NCBI GenBank assembly: GCA_964645655.1
Contig: CAZXZS010000001.1
Coordinates: forward strand, 496,001 to 560,000
Reading direction: 5' to 3'
DNA from: JAGOUA01 sp964645655
Lineage (GTDB): Bacteria; Patescibacteriota; Patescibacteriia; 2-12-FULL-60-25
Length of the DNA: 64,000 bases
Part shown: positions 49,552 through 58,458 of the stretch, one piece after another
Layout of the letters: each line of letters begins with the position of its first letter
Numbering within the stretch: position 1 is the first letter of the stretch
Notes under the pieces: generated by a model
Seen by the model: only the letters and a program-made list of their open reading frames with translations
Database searches by the model: none
What the model was told of the DNA's origin: nothing
Made by a program: the position numbers and the translations under genes

Positions 49552-50979
49552 TCATGGCTCAAAAAACCGTCCCGCTTCCTCTTGCCTGGGTTTGGTTGAC
49601 GCGCGGTGAATCGGCTTTAGCCCGGCGAGCTCAACCGCTTTGGCTAAGGTTGGCGCTGCCAAGACCTCCATCCCCTCCGGGGCGGTGACGGGCTGGACGG
49701 GCACGATCGCGGCCGTATAGCCTAACCGTTTTGCCTCCTTCAGGCGTAATTCCAAGCGTGGGATCGGCCGCACTTCTCCGGAGAGGCTGATCTCGCCGAA
49801 CGCCATCGTGCGTTCGCGAACGGGCTGATCCCAAAGCGCGGAAGCCAACGCGAGCGCCACGGGCACGTCCGTCGCCGGGTCGCTGATGCGCAACCCTCCG
49901 ACCGTGTTCACGAACACGTCCTGGTCTCCCAGCGGGCAGCGGGCGCGGCGGGTGAGGACGGCGATGAGGAGCTGTACGCGGTTGGGGTCGAGCCCCACGA
50001 TCCGCCGCGCAGGGATGCCAAATCCGGCCGGCGTCACTAGCGACTGGACCTCGCAGACGATGGGGCGGCCGCCGTCGAGCGTGCAGCTCGCGATCGAGCC
50101 GGAGACGGGTGCGCCGCGGTCTTGCAGGAAGCGGAGGGACGGGTCCACCAGCTCGACAAGCCCGCCCTCTTCCATGGTGAAGAGCGCGCTTTCCTCGGTG
50201 GGGCCGAAGCGGTGCTTGAGGACGCGAAGGATGCGCAGCTCCTGCGTACGGTCGCCTTCGAGCATGAGGACGGTATCGACGAGGTGCTCGAGGAGGCGCG
50301 GGCCCGCGAGGTCGCCGTCTTTCGTGACCTGCCCGACGAGGACGAGTGGGACCGAGGCGCGCTTGGCCGCTTCGCCGACGATGGAGGCGGAGGCGCGGAC
50401 CTGGGTGGGGTTGCCGGGTTCCCCCGTGATGCCTGAAGAGCGCAGCGTCTGGATGGAGTCGATGATGGCGAGGGAGGGTTTCTCGCTCGCGATCGTCGCG
50501 GCGATGGTGCCGCTCTCGGTCTGGTCGAGGAAGCGGAGCGTCTCGGGGAGCGGTCCCTGGGCGAGCCGTTCGAGGCGGCGCCCGACCTGCGTGGGCGACT
50601 CCTCGCCGGTGACATACAGCACGGTCCCGCCGGCCTTCGCCATCGCCAGGGCGGCTTGGGCGATGAGCGTGGACTTGCCGATGCCCGGTTCGCCGCCGAT
50701 GAGGCTGATGGAACCGGCCACGAAGCCACCGCCCAGGACGCGGTCCACCGCCGCGACGCCGCTCGAGAGGTGCTCGCGCGCTTCCGCCTTCTTGAGCGAG
50801 GCGAAGGCGGCGGTCTTGCCCGCGGGCATCACGGGGCGCGCCTCGTTCTCGACCGTCGGCACCGCTTCCTTCAGCGTGCCCCAACTCCCGCAACTCTCGC
50901 AGCGGCCTTGCCACTTGGGGAACTGGCCGTCGCAGTGGGTGCAGACGAAGCGGACGGCGGGCGGTTTCTTGCTCGACAT
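49552..50979 (-). CDS. radA: DNA repair protein RadA
   Basis: A 475-residue RecA-like branch-migration helicase. The N-terminal C4 zinc finger (C-x2-C...C-x2-C, residues 13-30, FVCTHCDGQFPKWQGRCESCGSW) is followed by the ATPase core (GGEPGIGKSTL, TGEES, IIDSIQTL), a KHRFG variant of the RadA KNRFG motif, and a C-terminal Lon-like domain (VALALASALWDQP). Order and length are standard. The ATG at 50979 is about one base from the predicted transcription start. It is transcribed towards recG, so the two recombination genes converge on the 48877 gene. Confidence 0.95.
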   Translation of the reverse strand: MSSKKPPAVRFVCTHCDGQFPKWQGRCESCGSWGTLKEAVPTVENEARPVMPAGKTAAFASLKKAEAREHLSSGVAAVDRVLGGGFVAGSISLIGGEPGIGKSTLIAQAALAMAKAGGTVLYVTGEESPTQVGRRLERLAQGPLPETLRFLDQTESGTIAATIASEKPSLAIIDSIQTLRSSGITGEPGNPTQVRASASIVGEAAKRASVPLVLVGQVTKDGDLAGPRLLEHLVDTVLMLEGDRTQELRILRVLKHRFGPTEESALFTMEEGGLVELVDPSLRFLQDRGAPVSGSIASCTLDGGRPIVCEVQSLVTPAGFGIPARRIVGLDPNRVQLLIAVLTRRARCPLGDQDVFVNTVGGLRISDPATDVPVALALASALWDQPVRERTMAFGEISLSGEVRPIPRLELRLKEAKRLGYTAAIVPVQPVTAPEGMEVLAAPTLAKAVELAGLKPIHRASTKPRQEEAGRFFEP

Positions 50980-50987
50980 ATGCCCAC

Positions 50988-51016
50988 ACCATTCGATGCG
51001 GCGGAAGAAAAGTCAA
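50988..51016 (-). promoter_or_regulatory. Promoter of radA (leaderless)
   Basis: TTGACT-17 nt-AATGGT on the minus strand; the -10 ends 8 nt before the ATG. Confidence 0.5.
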
Positions 51017-51041
51017 ATGCGTTTGGAATGTTCGCCGAATC

Positions 51042-51074
51042 AAAAAAACACGGATTCGTGATCCGTGTTTTTTT
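51042..51074. terminator. Bidirectional terminator closing the secreted-protein operon
   Basis: AAAAAACACGGAT-TCGTG-ATCCGTGTTTTTT; the stem is usable on either strand and lies just beyond the stop of the minus-strand operon. Confidence 0.8.
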
Positions 51075-51080
51075 CTAACG

Positions 51081-53366
51081 TTAGCGATAGAAGGCGCAGA
51101 AGGCGATGTCCGTCATCTTCTCGACGCTCGGCCCGTGGCCGGCGCTGGTCTCGAAGGAGATCAGCTCGCCGCCGCCTGGGCGCGAGAAGGCGGCCGACTG
51201 GCCATAGCACTGGGCGCCCGCGCTGGCGGCGCAGGCGGGGCACGTCTGGCTGCCGAGGCTCCAGAGGCGGCGGACGATGGCGTTCCGGCGCTCGTTGCCG
51301 CTCACGCTGCTCGGATCGTCGTTTCCCATGCCGGCCGTGTCCGGATTCAGGTAGAGGGAGATCCCGCTCCCGCCGGAGGCGTTCGTGGGGGTCAGGACGT
51401 CGCCGAGGCAGCCGTCATAGGCGATCACGCCGCGCGTGCCCGGCAGGGGGCTGTTGAGCGCCTGCAGGATCACGGGGCCGCCGTTGCAGGTCGCGCCGCT
51501 ATGGCCGCCCACGACCACGTCCTGGACCGTGGCGCCTGGGATGACGGCCTGCAGGGCGCGCAGGCCCGTCTGGTAGAAGTCGTTCAGGTTGAAGCCTGGG
51601 TAGTCGTTGCCGGCGTTATTGTGGTGCGGCGTCATGACGACGATATCCTTGCTTCCGGCCACCCGTTGCAAGGCGTTGCGCAAGTACGGGATATAACGGC
51701 TCTCGGGCGGCTGGTCCCCGGAGTTGTTGCCGTGCAGGTAGATGAAGACGCGGACGCGCGGCGGGCTCGTGAGCGAGCGGAGCCGGTTCGGGAACAGGAG
51801 CCGGGCGGACGCGTCCGGCCAGACGCTCGCCGGCTGGCCCGTGGGACGGTAGGTGAACGGATAGGAGTCGATGTCGCCGGTCGTTTGGGCGCGGGCCCCT
51901 GGGGCGGCGCCTTCAGTCGCGCGGCATTGCGTGCCGTTTTGTGGCGGCAGCCGCATCTGCACCGTGAATGCCTGCGCCCCCGTTCCCCAAGTCGCTGTCG
52001 CGGTCTCGGGGGCTCCTGTGCGTGGTGTGATCTCTACAGGGGAGCCGCACCGACGCACGTATTCGTCCAATCGCATGGTTTTTGTGCGGGTATTTCCTAC
52101 ATCCCATACGCGCAGGATCTCATCGTTGACAACTCCAGAGAGGACCATGAAGTGGCCATCATTGTATCGAACCGTATTCCCCTCGCGATTCGCGATCGGT
52201 TGCGTTGCGGCGTCATCGCTGAATAGGTGTACGGCGCTGCAGCCGAATACAAGAGGCCTGCCTGCCCGGAGTGATGCCAGGATCGCCGCCCCGTTATTTG
52301 CCTTGCTGATCGTTCGCGCCTGAAATTGGGGGAAGCCTTGACTGATCCGTGTCATGATGTCGCCATCCGTTCCAACGCCGACAATCCGAATGTATTCTTG
52401 CCCGGGATGATGATTTTGCCCGCTTCTGCGAGTAACCGAGGCGAAGATGCCCGTATCGATGGGGTCGACCAAATGCATTGCCGTTCCTGGGGCCGGGACG
52501 CGCTGGGATACCGATATCTGCAAGCCATAGAAAGCAAGCACGGAGGCGACGGCGCTCGGTCCGCATCCGGACATCTGAAACGTACCAATGCATGCGCTGC
52601 CATTTGAATCCCTGCTTGTCGCGCACGTTGGACGCTGATCGGTCGCATTCGCGATCAGCGCCGGAACGTTGCCGTAGGGGATGGAGTTCCAAGGCGATTG
52701 GCCCTGGTTGTAGCGTAACCTGCATTGGCTTGAGCCTCCGGAAACGGGCTCCCCTTCGCCGCTGGGCAGTTGGGAGAAGTCCCCATCAGCCCCTGAGTTC
52801 TCTCCGAAAATGACGCTCTGGATCCGCGCCAGCCGGATCGGCTGCAGGTTCACGAGCTCGGGATTCACGGTCCAGAGGATCAGGTAGGACGCATACAGGA
52901 CGACCAGCCCGCCGATCGCATCTTTGATGAGCGTCAGGCCTTTGTCCGCGTCGCCGCGCGTCTGGCCCAAGAGGTACAGGAACCCGCCCGTGATCACGAC
53001 GATGATGGCGACGAGCGTGGAAATGCCCAGGAGATACCGGTAGATGCCACTGATGTATTGCGCCGCATACGGAACGACAATGTCATCGCCCTCGTCGACG
53101 GGTGGCGTGAAGGTGACGCCTGGGATCGGGACCGAGAGCTCGGGGACGACGGGCGTGAAGCGTGCGGCTGGGGTACTGGAAGCCGCGGCGCCACGGGCCG
53201 CCTGCTCGGCGCGTTCCTCGACCTGCTGTCGAACCGTTTCCCGATCGCCTAACGCCTCATCCGTAATGACCGCTTGGGCGGAAAATAATGGAAAAAGCAT
53301 CGCTTGGGCGATGCCTATTACAAGCAGGATGCGGCGGAGCGGGAAAGATGAATGTGCGCTTTTCAT
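51081..53366 (-). CDS. Chimeric secreted protein: pilin-like membrane part, C39 peptidase, alpha/beta hydrolase
   Basis: A 761-residue protein. A signal peptide (about 10-32) and two hydrophobic helices (about 110-135 and 148-166) resemble the VirB2/TrbC pilin arrangement common in CPR secretion clusters. Residues about 260-425 look like a C39 papain-fold peptidase: SGCGPSAVASVL (C268), GHFMVLSG (H405) and WDVGN (D422). Residues about 535-760 look like an alpha/beta hydrolase: RVFIYLHGNN, nucleophile elbow GGHSGA (S623), IAYDG and SAGHGPS (H744). C39 domains usually cut Gly-Gly leaders. Last gene of the operon, 3 bp after the DsbA-like gene. Exported disulphide-rich enzyme; substrate unknown. 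Confidence 0.7.
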   Translation of the reverse strand: MKSAHSSFPLRRILLVIGIAQAMLFPLFSAQAVITDEALGDRETVRQQVEERAEQAARGAAASSTPAARFTPVVPELSVPIPGVTFTPPVDEGDDIVVPYAAQYISGIYRYLLGISTLVAIIVVITGGFLYLLGQTRGDADKGLTLIKDAIGGLVVLYASYLILWTVNPELVNLQPIRLARIQSVIFGENSGADGDFSQLPSGEGEPVSGGSSQCRLRYNQGQSPWNSIPYGNVPALIANATDQRPTCATSRDSNGSACIGTFQMSGCGPSAVASVLAFYGLQISVSQRVPAPGTAMHLVDPIDTGIFASVTRRSGQNHHPGQEYIRIVGVGTDGDIMTRISQGFPQFQARTISKANNGAAILASLRAGRPLVFGCSAVHLFSDDAATQPIANREGNTVRYNDGHFMVLSGVVNDEILRVWDVGNTRTKTMRLDEYVRRCGSPVEITPRTGAPETATATWGTGAQAFTVQMRLPPQNGTQCRATEGAAPGARAQTTGDIDSYPFTYRPTGQPASVWPDASARLLFPNRLRSLTSPPRVRVFIYLHGNNSGDQPPESRYIPYLRNALQRVAGSKDIVVMTPHHNNAGNDYPGFNLNDFYQTGLRALQAVIPGATVQDVVVGGHSGATCNGGPVILQALNSPLPGTRGVIAYDGCLGDVLTPTNASGGSGISLYLNPDTAGMGNDDPSSVSGNERRNAIVRRLWSLGSQTCPACAASAGAQCYGQSAAFSRPGGGELISFETSAGHGPSVEKMTDIAFCAFYR

Positions 53367-53369
53367 ACC

Positions 53370-54023
53370 TTAACGTAAAATAGCCTCAAGTTGGCTCCGT
53401 TCCAGCTGGCCGACATACGGTAAGCCACGCACGAACAGGGTCGGGGCCGCCGAGATGCGGTTCACGAGGGCCGTCGCCTGGTCGGCACGGATGGCGTCGA
53501 GGACGCGCTTGTCGCTGAGGCAGCTCCGGAAGCGGTTCTGGTCAAGGCGGAGTGCCTTGGCCTTCTCGAGGATGGTCGATTCGGTGAGGCTGGGGAGCTC
53601 GAAGAGCGCCGCATGCATCTCGCCGAACTTCCCTTGGGCGTACGCGCAACGCGCCGCGGCGAAGGGGAGGAGGCCCGCGTCGGACTGGTCCTGCGTCGGG
53701 GCCTCGCGCCAGACGAGGCGGATGTTCCTTTGCGCGTCGCCCGCGAGCGCGAGCAGGTCGGGGGCCATGGCGCGGCAATGCAGGCAGCGGTAGTCGGCGA
53801 ACTCGACCACCTCAAGCGCGTCCGGACGCGTCGAGCCCAGTCGGGGGTCGCTCAACCGGACCGGCGGCAGCGTCGGCGGCTGCGCATCGGTCTCGATGGC
53901 GGGGGCGGAGCCGACGGAGAAGGTATTCATGGTGCGGTAGATCGTCGACCAGGCGAACAGCCCGCCCAGGAAGACCAGGGCGACCACGGCCGCATAGAGG
54001 AACCGGTTCTGCGTGTCGATCAT
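53370..54023 (-). CDS. DsbA/thioredoxin-fold oxidoreductase, membrane-anchored
   Basis: A 217-residue protein with an N-terminal membrane anchor (about 9-27) and a thioredoxin-fold domain carrying the active site CLHC in VEFADYRCLHCRAMAPDL. A cis-Pro loop is seen in ISAAPTLFVRGLPY, and RSQLEAIL closes the fold. It should form or shuffle disulphides outside the membrane. It lies 3 bp before the Cys-rich chimeric hydrolase, its likely client, in the same operon. Both Cys are intact. Confidence 0.88.
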   Translation of the reverse strand: MIDTQNRFLYAAVVALVFLGGLFAWSTIYRTMNTFSVGSAPAIETDAQPPTLPPVRLSDPRLGSTRPDALEVVEFADYRCLHCRAMAPDLLALAGDAQRNIRLVWREAPTQDQSDAGLLPFAAARCAYAQGKFGEMHAALFELPSLTESTILEKAKALRLDQNRFRSCLSDKRVLDAIRADQATALVNRISAAPTLFVRGLPYVGQLERSQLEAILR

Positions 54024-54026
54024 AGG

Positions 54027-55286
54027 TTAGGGCTGCAGGTTGAAGGTCACGATGCGGCCGGTCGCCCGGTCGGTGAGATAGGCCGAGCGGCCGTCCGGGG
54101 CCGTGGTGATGCCGCGCACGTCGGCCACGCCGTCGACCGTGCCGAGGTTGGTCTTCTGCCCGGTCCGCAGGTCGATGCGGAAGATCTGGTCGGGCCCCTT
54201 GCGGGCGGCGTCACGTTGCAGGCCTGCGCCCGCCTCGAGCGTCGACGGCACGGCGCAGACGAGCACCTGGTCCGATCCCCAGCCGCACTTGTCCGCCCAG
54301 GTGTTGAGCTCGAGGCGCCGGCGGCGGTTGTTGATCCCTTCGGCCGTCCCTTCGCTTACCCAGAGCTCGGGCAGGTACCCGTTCCCGGAGGAATACACGC
54401 TATACGCAAGCGAGGCGCCCGTCGGCGACCAGCTCGGGATGAAGCCGCGGCCCTCGGTGACGAGGCCGGGCAGGTTTTCCTGGTTGCGGCCCACGAGCAC
54501 CACCTGTTCGCGGTCGAACCCCAGGGCGTCACCCGTGAAGGCATAGGCCACGATATCGCTCTGCGGCGTCCAGGCCGTGTGCACCTTGTCGGCGTTGTTG
54601 CCGAGCTCCTGGATGGCCTGCGCGTTGCTGCCGTCCGGGTTCGAGACCACCAGGAACCGGTTGGTCTCGTTGTTGCCCACGCTTTTCGCGACGATCTGGC
54701 GGTCGTCGGGCGCGAACTGAAAATCCTCCCAATGCTTGGGTAGGGTGATCTGGCGGTTTTCGGTGAAGGAAAAATAGACGTTCGAGCCGTCCGGGAACTC
54801 GAGGATGGCCTTGTCGCTGCCGTGCCCCCAGCTCACGTCCTGGACGTTGTAGAACGCGCGGTCCGAAAGGGGCGTGGTCGTCCCCAAGGCATCGACGCGA
54901 TAGAACTTCCCATCTGCCGGGTTATAGAACCGCAGGTCGCCGCCCGTGCCCGCGTTCGCCGTCACGAAGGCCGTCTGCTGGTCGACGAGGGGCTGCGTGC
55001 GGCTTTCCGGAACAGGCTCCGTGGTGTCGGGGGCGCCTGCCGTCGTGCCGGGACGGGCCGTGCCGCCAGGGAGGGTGCCCGGGGCGGCCACGGTCGACGT
55101 CGCCGGGCGTGCGGTGCCGGAGCCGGGCAGGGCCCCGCCCGCTGGCACCGGAGCCGTCGGTTCGGGGAGCGGCTCGCTCGCCGGACGGAAGAACACGAAA
55201 TAGAGCGCGACCGCGATCCCGCCCACGAGGGCGAGGAAGGCGACGGCCAGGACCACTTTCTTGGCGCGTTCGGAAAGGAGCAACAT
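54027..55286 (-). CDS. Membrane-anchored beta-propeller (TolB/WD40-like) protein
   Basis: A 419-residue protein. A single membrane segment (about 11-32) is followed by a Pro/Thr/Ala-rich linker (about 33-100) and then a propeller-like domain with recurring Y.P..G..Y.V and W...GDKAILEFPDGS/ WSPTGASLAY/ ...TAPDGRSAYLTD blades. Such anchored propellers are common in CPR and may be scaffolds in pilus or surface assemblies. It is the second gene of the operon, 3 bp before the DsbA-like gene. No catalytic motif is visible. Confidence 0.7.
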   Translation of the reverse strand: MLLLSERAKKVVLAVAFLALVGGIAVALYFVFFRPASEPLPEPTAPVPAGGALPGSGTARPATSTVAAPGTLPGGTARPGTTAGAPDTTEPVPESRTQPLVDQQTAFVTANAGTGGDLRFYNPADGKFYRVDALGTTTPLSDRAFYNVQDVSWGHGSDKAILEFPDGSNVYFSFTENRQITLPKHWEDFQFAPDDRQIVAKSVGNNETNRFLVVSNPDGSNAQAIQELGNNADKVHTAWTPQSDIVAYAFTGDALGFDREQVVLVGRNQENLPGLVTEGRGFIPSWSPTGASLAYSVYSSGNGYLPELWVSEGTAEGINNRRRRLELNTWADKCGWGSDQVLVCAVPSTLEAGAGLQRDAARKGPDQIFRIDLRTGQKTNLGTVDGVADVRGITTAPDGRSAYLTDRATGRIVTFNLQP

Positions 55287-55307
55287 AGCGAAAAGGCGAC
55301 GTAATGG

Positions 55308-58300
55308 TTAGTTGCCGAAAAGGCGGAGGTTCCCCTGCAGTGTAGCGAAGATGCCGCCAAGCGCCAACAGCACGGGCAGGAACGGGAGGATGCAGATCAC
55401 CACGAGCAAGACGAACGAGACGGCCACGTTGATGACCGCGAGCAGGTCGAAGGCGATCGTCCCCAGCTTGCCCCACGTCCCCAGCGGCTTGCGCAGCGCC
55501 GACTCCTCGTTGGGGAAGAACAGCCGCACGTTGAGCCAGACGATCAGGAGGAGGAGCGCGATGACCCAGGCGATCGGGTTGCTCAGCAGTGGCGCCGCCT
55601 TCGTGAGGGCCTGCTTGCCCGCCGGGCTATTGAGCAGGTCCTTCGTCTTGCGCAGGTCGTCGAGACGCGAGGCGTTGTCGCTCCGCAGGCGATCCGCCTG
55701 CTGGCGTTCAAGGAGGGCCTGGAGGCGCGCTTCCTCTTCCGCCTCGGCCACGCCTTCGGTGCCGTCTTCCACGGGGATCAGGTCGCCGTCCTGCAGTTCG
55801 ATGACGCCTGCGCCCGCATTCGGCAAGGCTTCCTCCGACCCGAAGGCCGCCTCGAAGCCGCCGGCCGTCGCGCCCGTGCCCGTAAATGCTTCGGCGCGCT
55901 TCCGCATGGCCGCCTGCTTTTGCGCGAAGACCTCCTGCGGCGAGAGCGGCCGGAGCCGCTTGCCTTCAAGGAGGGGATTGCCGTCGTTGCCGATGAGCGC
56001 GGATGATGAGGTGCCGCCCGACCCGCCGCCCGCTCCCACGCTCGCCTGGCTGACGTCTTGGAAGCGGCGGTCCTGCATCTGTCGCGCGGCCAGCTTGGCC
56101 GCGAGGTCGTTCTCGTAGGCGGCGCGGTCGGCCGGGTCGATGGTTTCTTCCCTCCGTTGCGCTTCTGTTTGGTTGCCGCCCGTCAGCAGGTTCCGCCCGG
56201 TCGCGGCGCTCACCTGTTCGCCTCCCGCCGCGGCGCGGAGGTTCGCCGGCAGGATGAAGGCGAGCAGCCCGTTCGCTGCCTCAGCCTGGGCGCCCGTCAG
56301 GCCTTCCTGTTGCGCGAGCGCGTTCCCCAGCGCATTCCCGGCCGCGAGCTGCTGGACCTGCGCGTGGAGGGCCGCCTGGAGCGCGCGTCGGGCATCCAGG
56401 CCTTGCCGTTGCTGCGCCTGGAGGTCCGCCACGTTCGGCGTCGGCGCCGTGCCGGCTTGGACCACGCTTCCGCCGCCTCCTGATGGGGTCGCCTGGGCCT
56501 GCGTCCGGAGCGCGCCGGCCCGTTCTTCCGCGCGCTTCTCCTCGTGGGCGAGGGCCTCCCGCGTCGCGCTGATCTGTTTCGTGAGGGCCGCAAAGACCGC
56601 GGGTGCCGCGGCCGCACCAGCCGCCTGCGCCGCCCCGCCCGCGAGGACGGCCGCGACGGCTGCCAGGGCCGCTTGCTTGTCGGTCGTTTCCTGTTGTTCG
56701 AGCAACGCGAGCGAGTGCCGCAGGAGGAGCGTGCTCAGCAGCGCGTCCGTCAGGTCGGGAAAGGTCGTCCGCACGTCCACGATGGCCGCCAAATGTACGG
56801 CTTGGCGCTCTTCCGGCTGCAAGAAGACCGTCGCGTCGATCGTGAGGTTCTGGACCGTCGCCTGGGTCGCCTGCAGCTGGCGGTAGCGGGCAGGATCATG
56901 CGCCTGGAGGTATTCCCAGCCGCGAGCGCTCATCCGTTCCCCATACAAGGTAACGATGTCTGCGTTCCGCTTGCGTTCCGCGTATTTTTCCTTGAGCTCG
57001 GCCCGCGCCTCGTTGATCGACGCCCGTTCGGTCCGGCTGATGGGGCGGGGGATGCCTTCCGCGTTGGGAAGGTCTGTCACCAGATCAAAGGGCGCCTCTG
57101 CGGGCCCCGCCGCTTTTTCGACCCCTTTTCGTTTCGCGTTCTTTTCCTTGAGTTCTGCCAACGCGTCGCGTATGGCCACCTCTTCGCTTGCGCTGACGGT
57201 CTGCGGCCCTCCTTGATCCGCCTGCGCCCCTATGGCCGGTTCCGGTTGCGGGGCGAGGGTGGTCTGGATCGCCGAGGCGATCGCCGCACTGTTGATCTCC
57301 CGCGCCGCCGGGCCGGAGGAGGGCCGTTCGGGTTCCGCGCCCGTATCCTGGATGGGCGCTTCAGGCTGGTCCGGCCGTTCCGTCCGGGCTGGCTTCGAAA
57401 TTTGACCCTTCGTCTCTGTCGCCGGTTCGCCAAGTGTCCGCTCCGGTTCGGCGGCGGTGTTTTTTTCCTTGCGTTGGTTCTTTTCTGAAGCTTCTTGCAG
57501 GGCGTCGGTCACGGAGCCATCGGCGACCTTGGGTGGCTCTGTTGCTTCGTTGAGATGTATCGTCTCTGTTTGTTCTGTAGCCATCGTACCGGCGGTCGCC
57601 TTTCGTCGGAGGTTTTCCTGCGTCGTCTGCACTGCGTCGCGTTCATCTTCCGTTTCCGCGGTCGCCGCCGTCGGCACTTCTGCTGCGACGGCTGCGGTCT
57701 CGGCCGTTCCCGGCTGCGGTTCAGGTGTCGCAGCCTTCGTCTTTCCTGCCTTTGCTCCGCTCTCGGGCATCTCGATGCCAAGGAAGAACGCAGCCGCTTC
57801 ACCCTTCGGATCCCCATACCGGATGACTGACTGTGCGTAGTCGGCGCATTCTTCATATTGCGTCACGCTGCGGCCAGTCAGGGCGCTCAACTCCTCCATC
57901 CGCTCGCCGAAGCCCTTGTCAATTTCCCACGCCCGTTCCGTTCGGCGCCAGAGGGAGGGGAGGACCTCCTCGCGCAGGTGCGCCGCTTGGGCGCGGGCCA
58001 CCTGTTCCTCCGCTTGCAGTGATTTGAACCGTTCCTCGAAGGCTGCCACTGTCTCGAGTTGCTGTTCGACGGTGGGCGTATCCCCATGGGCGCGGTCTGC
58101 TTTATCCAGGTCGTAGATCATCTCTTCGACACGTTCCATGACCTCCTTTGCCTGCCGTCCCCGTTGGCGCGCATCCTCGGCGCTCTCTTCCGTGAAGGAG
58201 CTGAATTTCGCTCCGATCCGTACGTCATGGTTCAATTCCTCAAACCCCTCCGCGAGTTTGAAGGAGATCCGGTACACGCCTTCTGTACGCCAATGCATCT

Positions 58301-58382
58301 CCTCCAAATCGCGCCTGAGCGCATAGAGCAGGTTCGGCGGATCTTTCCGCGCGGCAAGGGAAGGAGCGTTTCCGTCAGGCAT
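55308..58382 (-). CDS. Giant Ala/Glu-rich helical protein with C-terminal membrane segments
   Basis: A 1024-residue protein, first in the operon. Residues 1-210 are a helical domain (DLEEMHWRTEGVYRISFKLAEGFEEL). A low-complexity Glu/Thr/Ala-rich linker fills about 215-460, with copies of a short block EEVAIRDALAELKEKNAKRK / ERASINEARAELKEKYAERK. A helical segment with Ala-rich hydrophobic runs (about 575-610) and Gln/Ala/Gly-rich stretches follows. Three hydrophobic segments near the end (about 930-950, 963-985 and 988-1012) anchor it. Its size and operon place suggest a structural hub of a secretion or pilus-like apparatus, though no VirB homology could be read. Confidence 0.65.
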   Translation of the reverse strand: MPDGNAPSLAARKDPPNLLYALRRDLEEMHWRTEGVYRISFKLAEGFEELNHDVRIGAKFSSFTEESAEDARQRGRQAKEVMERVEEMIYDLDKADRAHGDTPTVEQQLETVAAFEERFKSLQAEEQVARAQAAHLREEVLPSLWRRTERAWEIDKGFGERMEELSALTGRSVTQYEECADYAQSVIRYGDPKGEAAAFFLGIEMPESGAKAGKTKAATPEPQPGTAETAAVAAEVPTAATAETEDERDAVQTTQENLRRKATAGTMATEQTETIHLNEATEPPKVADGSVTDALQEASEKNQRKEKNTAAEPERTLGEPATETKGQISKPARTERPDQPEAPIQDTGAEPERPSSGPAAREINSAAIASAIQTTLAPQPEPAIGAQADQGGPQTVSASEEVAIRDALAELKEKNAKRKGVEKAAGPAEAPFDLVTDLPNAEGIPRPISRTERASINEARAELKEKYAERKRNADIVTLYGERMSARGWEYLQAHDPARYRQLQATQATVQNLTIDATVFLQPEERQAVHLAAIVDVRTTFPDLTDALLSTLLLRHSLALLEQQETTDKQAALAAVAAVLAGGAAQAAGAAAAPAVFAALTKQISATREALAHEEKRAEERAGALRTQAQATPSGGGGSVVQAGTAPTPNVADLQAQQRQGLDARRALQAALHAQVQQLAAGNALGNALAQQEGLTGAQAEAANGLLAFILPANLRAAAGGEQVSAATGRNLLTGGNQTEAQRREETIDPADRAAYENDLAAKLAARQMQDRRFQDVSQASVGAGGGSGGTSSSALIGNDGNPLLEGKRLRPLSPQEVFAQKQAAMRKRAEAFTGTGATAGGFEAAFGSEEALPNAGAGVIELQDGDLIPVEDGTEGVAEAEEEARLQALLERQQADRLRSDNASRLDDLRKTKDLLNSPAGKQALTKAAPLLSNPIAWVIALLLLIVWLNVRLFFPNEESALRKPLGTWGKLGTIAFDLLAVINVAVSFVLLVVICILPFLPVLLALGGIFATLQGNLRLFGN

Positions 58383-58388
58383 GTCCCG

Positions 58389-58394
58389 ATTCTA
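58389..58394 (-). promoter_or_regulatory. -10 box of the secreted-protein operon (leaderless)
   Basis: TGC-TAGAAT on the minus strand, an extended -10, 6 nt before the ATG at 58382. The -35 is unclear. Confidence 0.5.
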
Positions 58395-58458
58395 GCAAAC
58401 GCGCCGCGGGGCGGGTAGCGGGACGATCCCCAAAAAAACCAAACAGCGCCCGCAGGCG

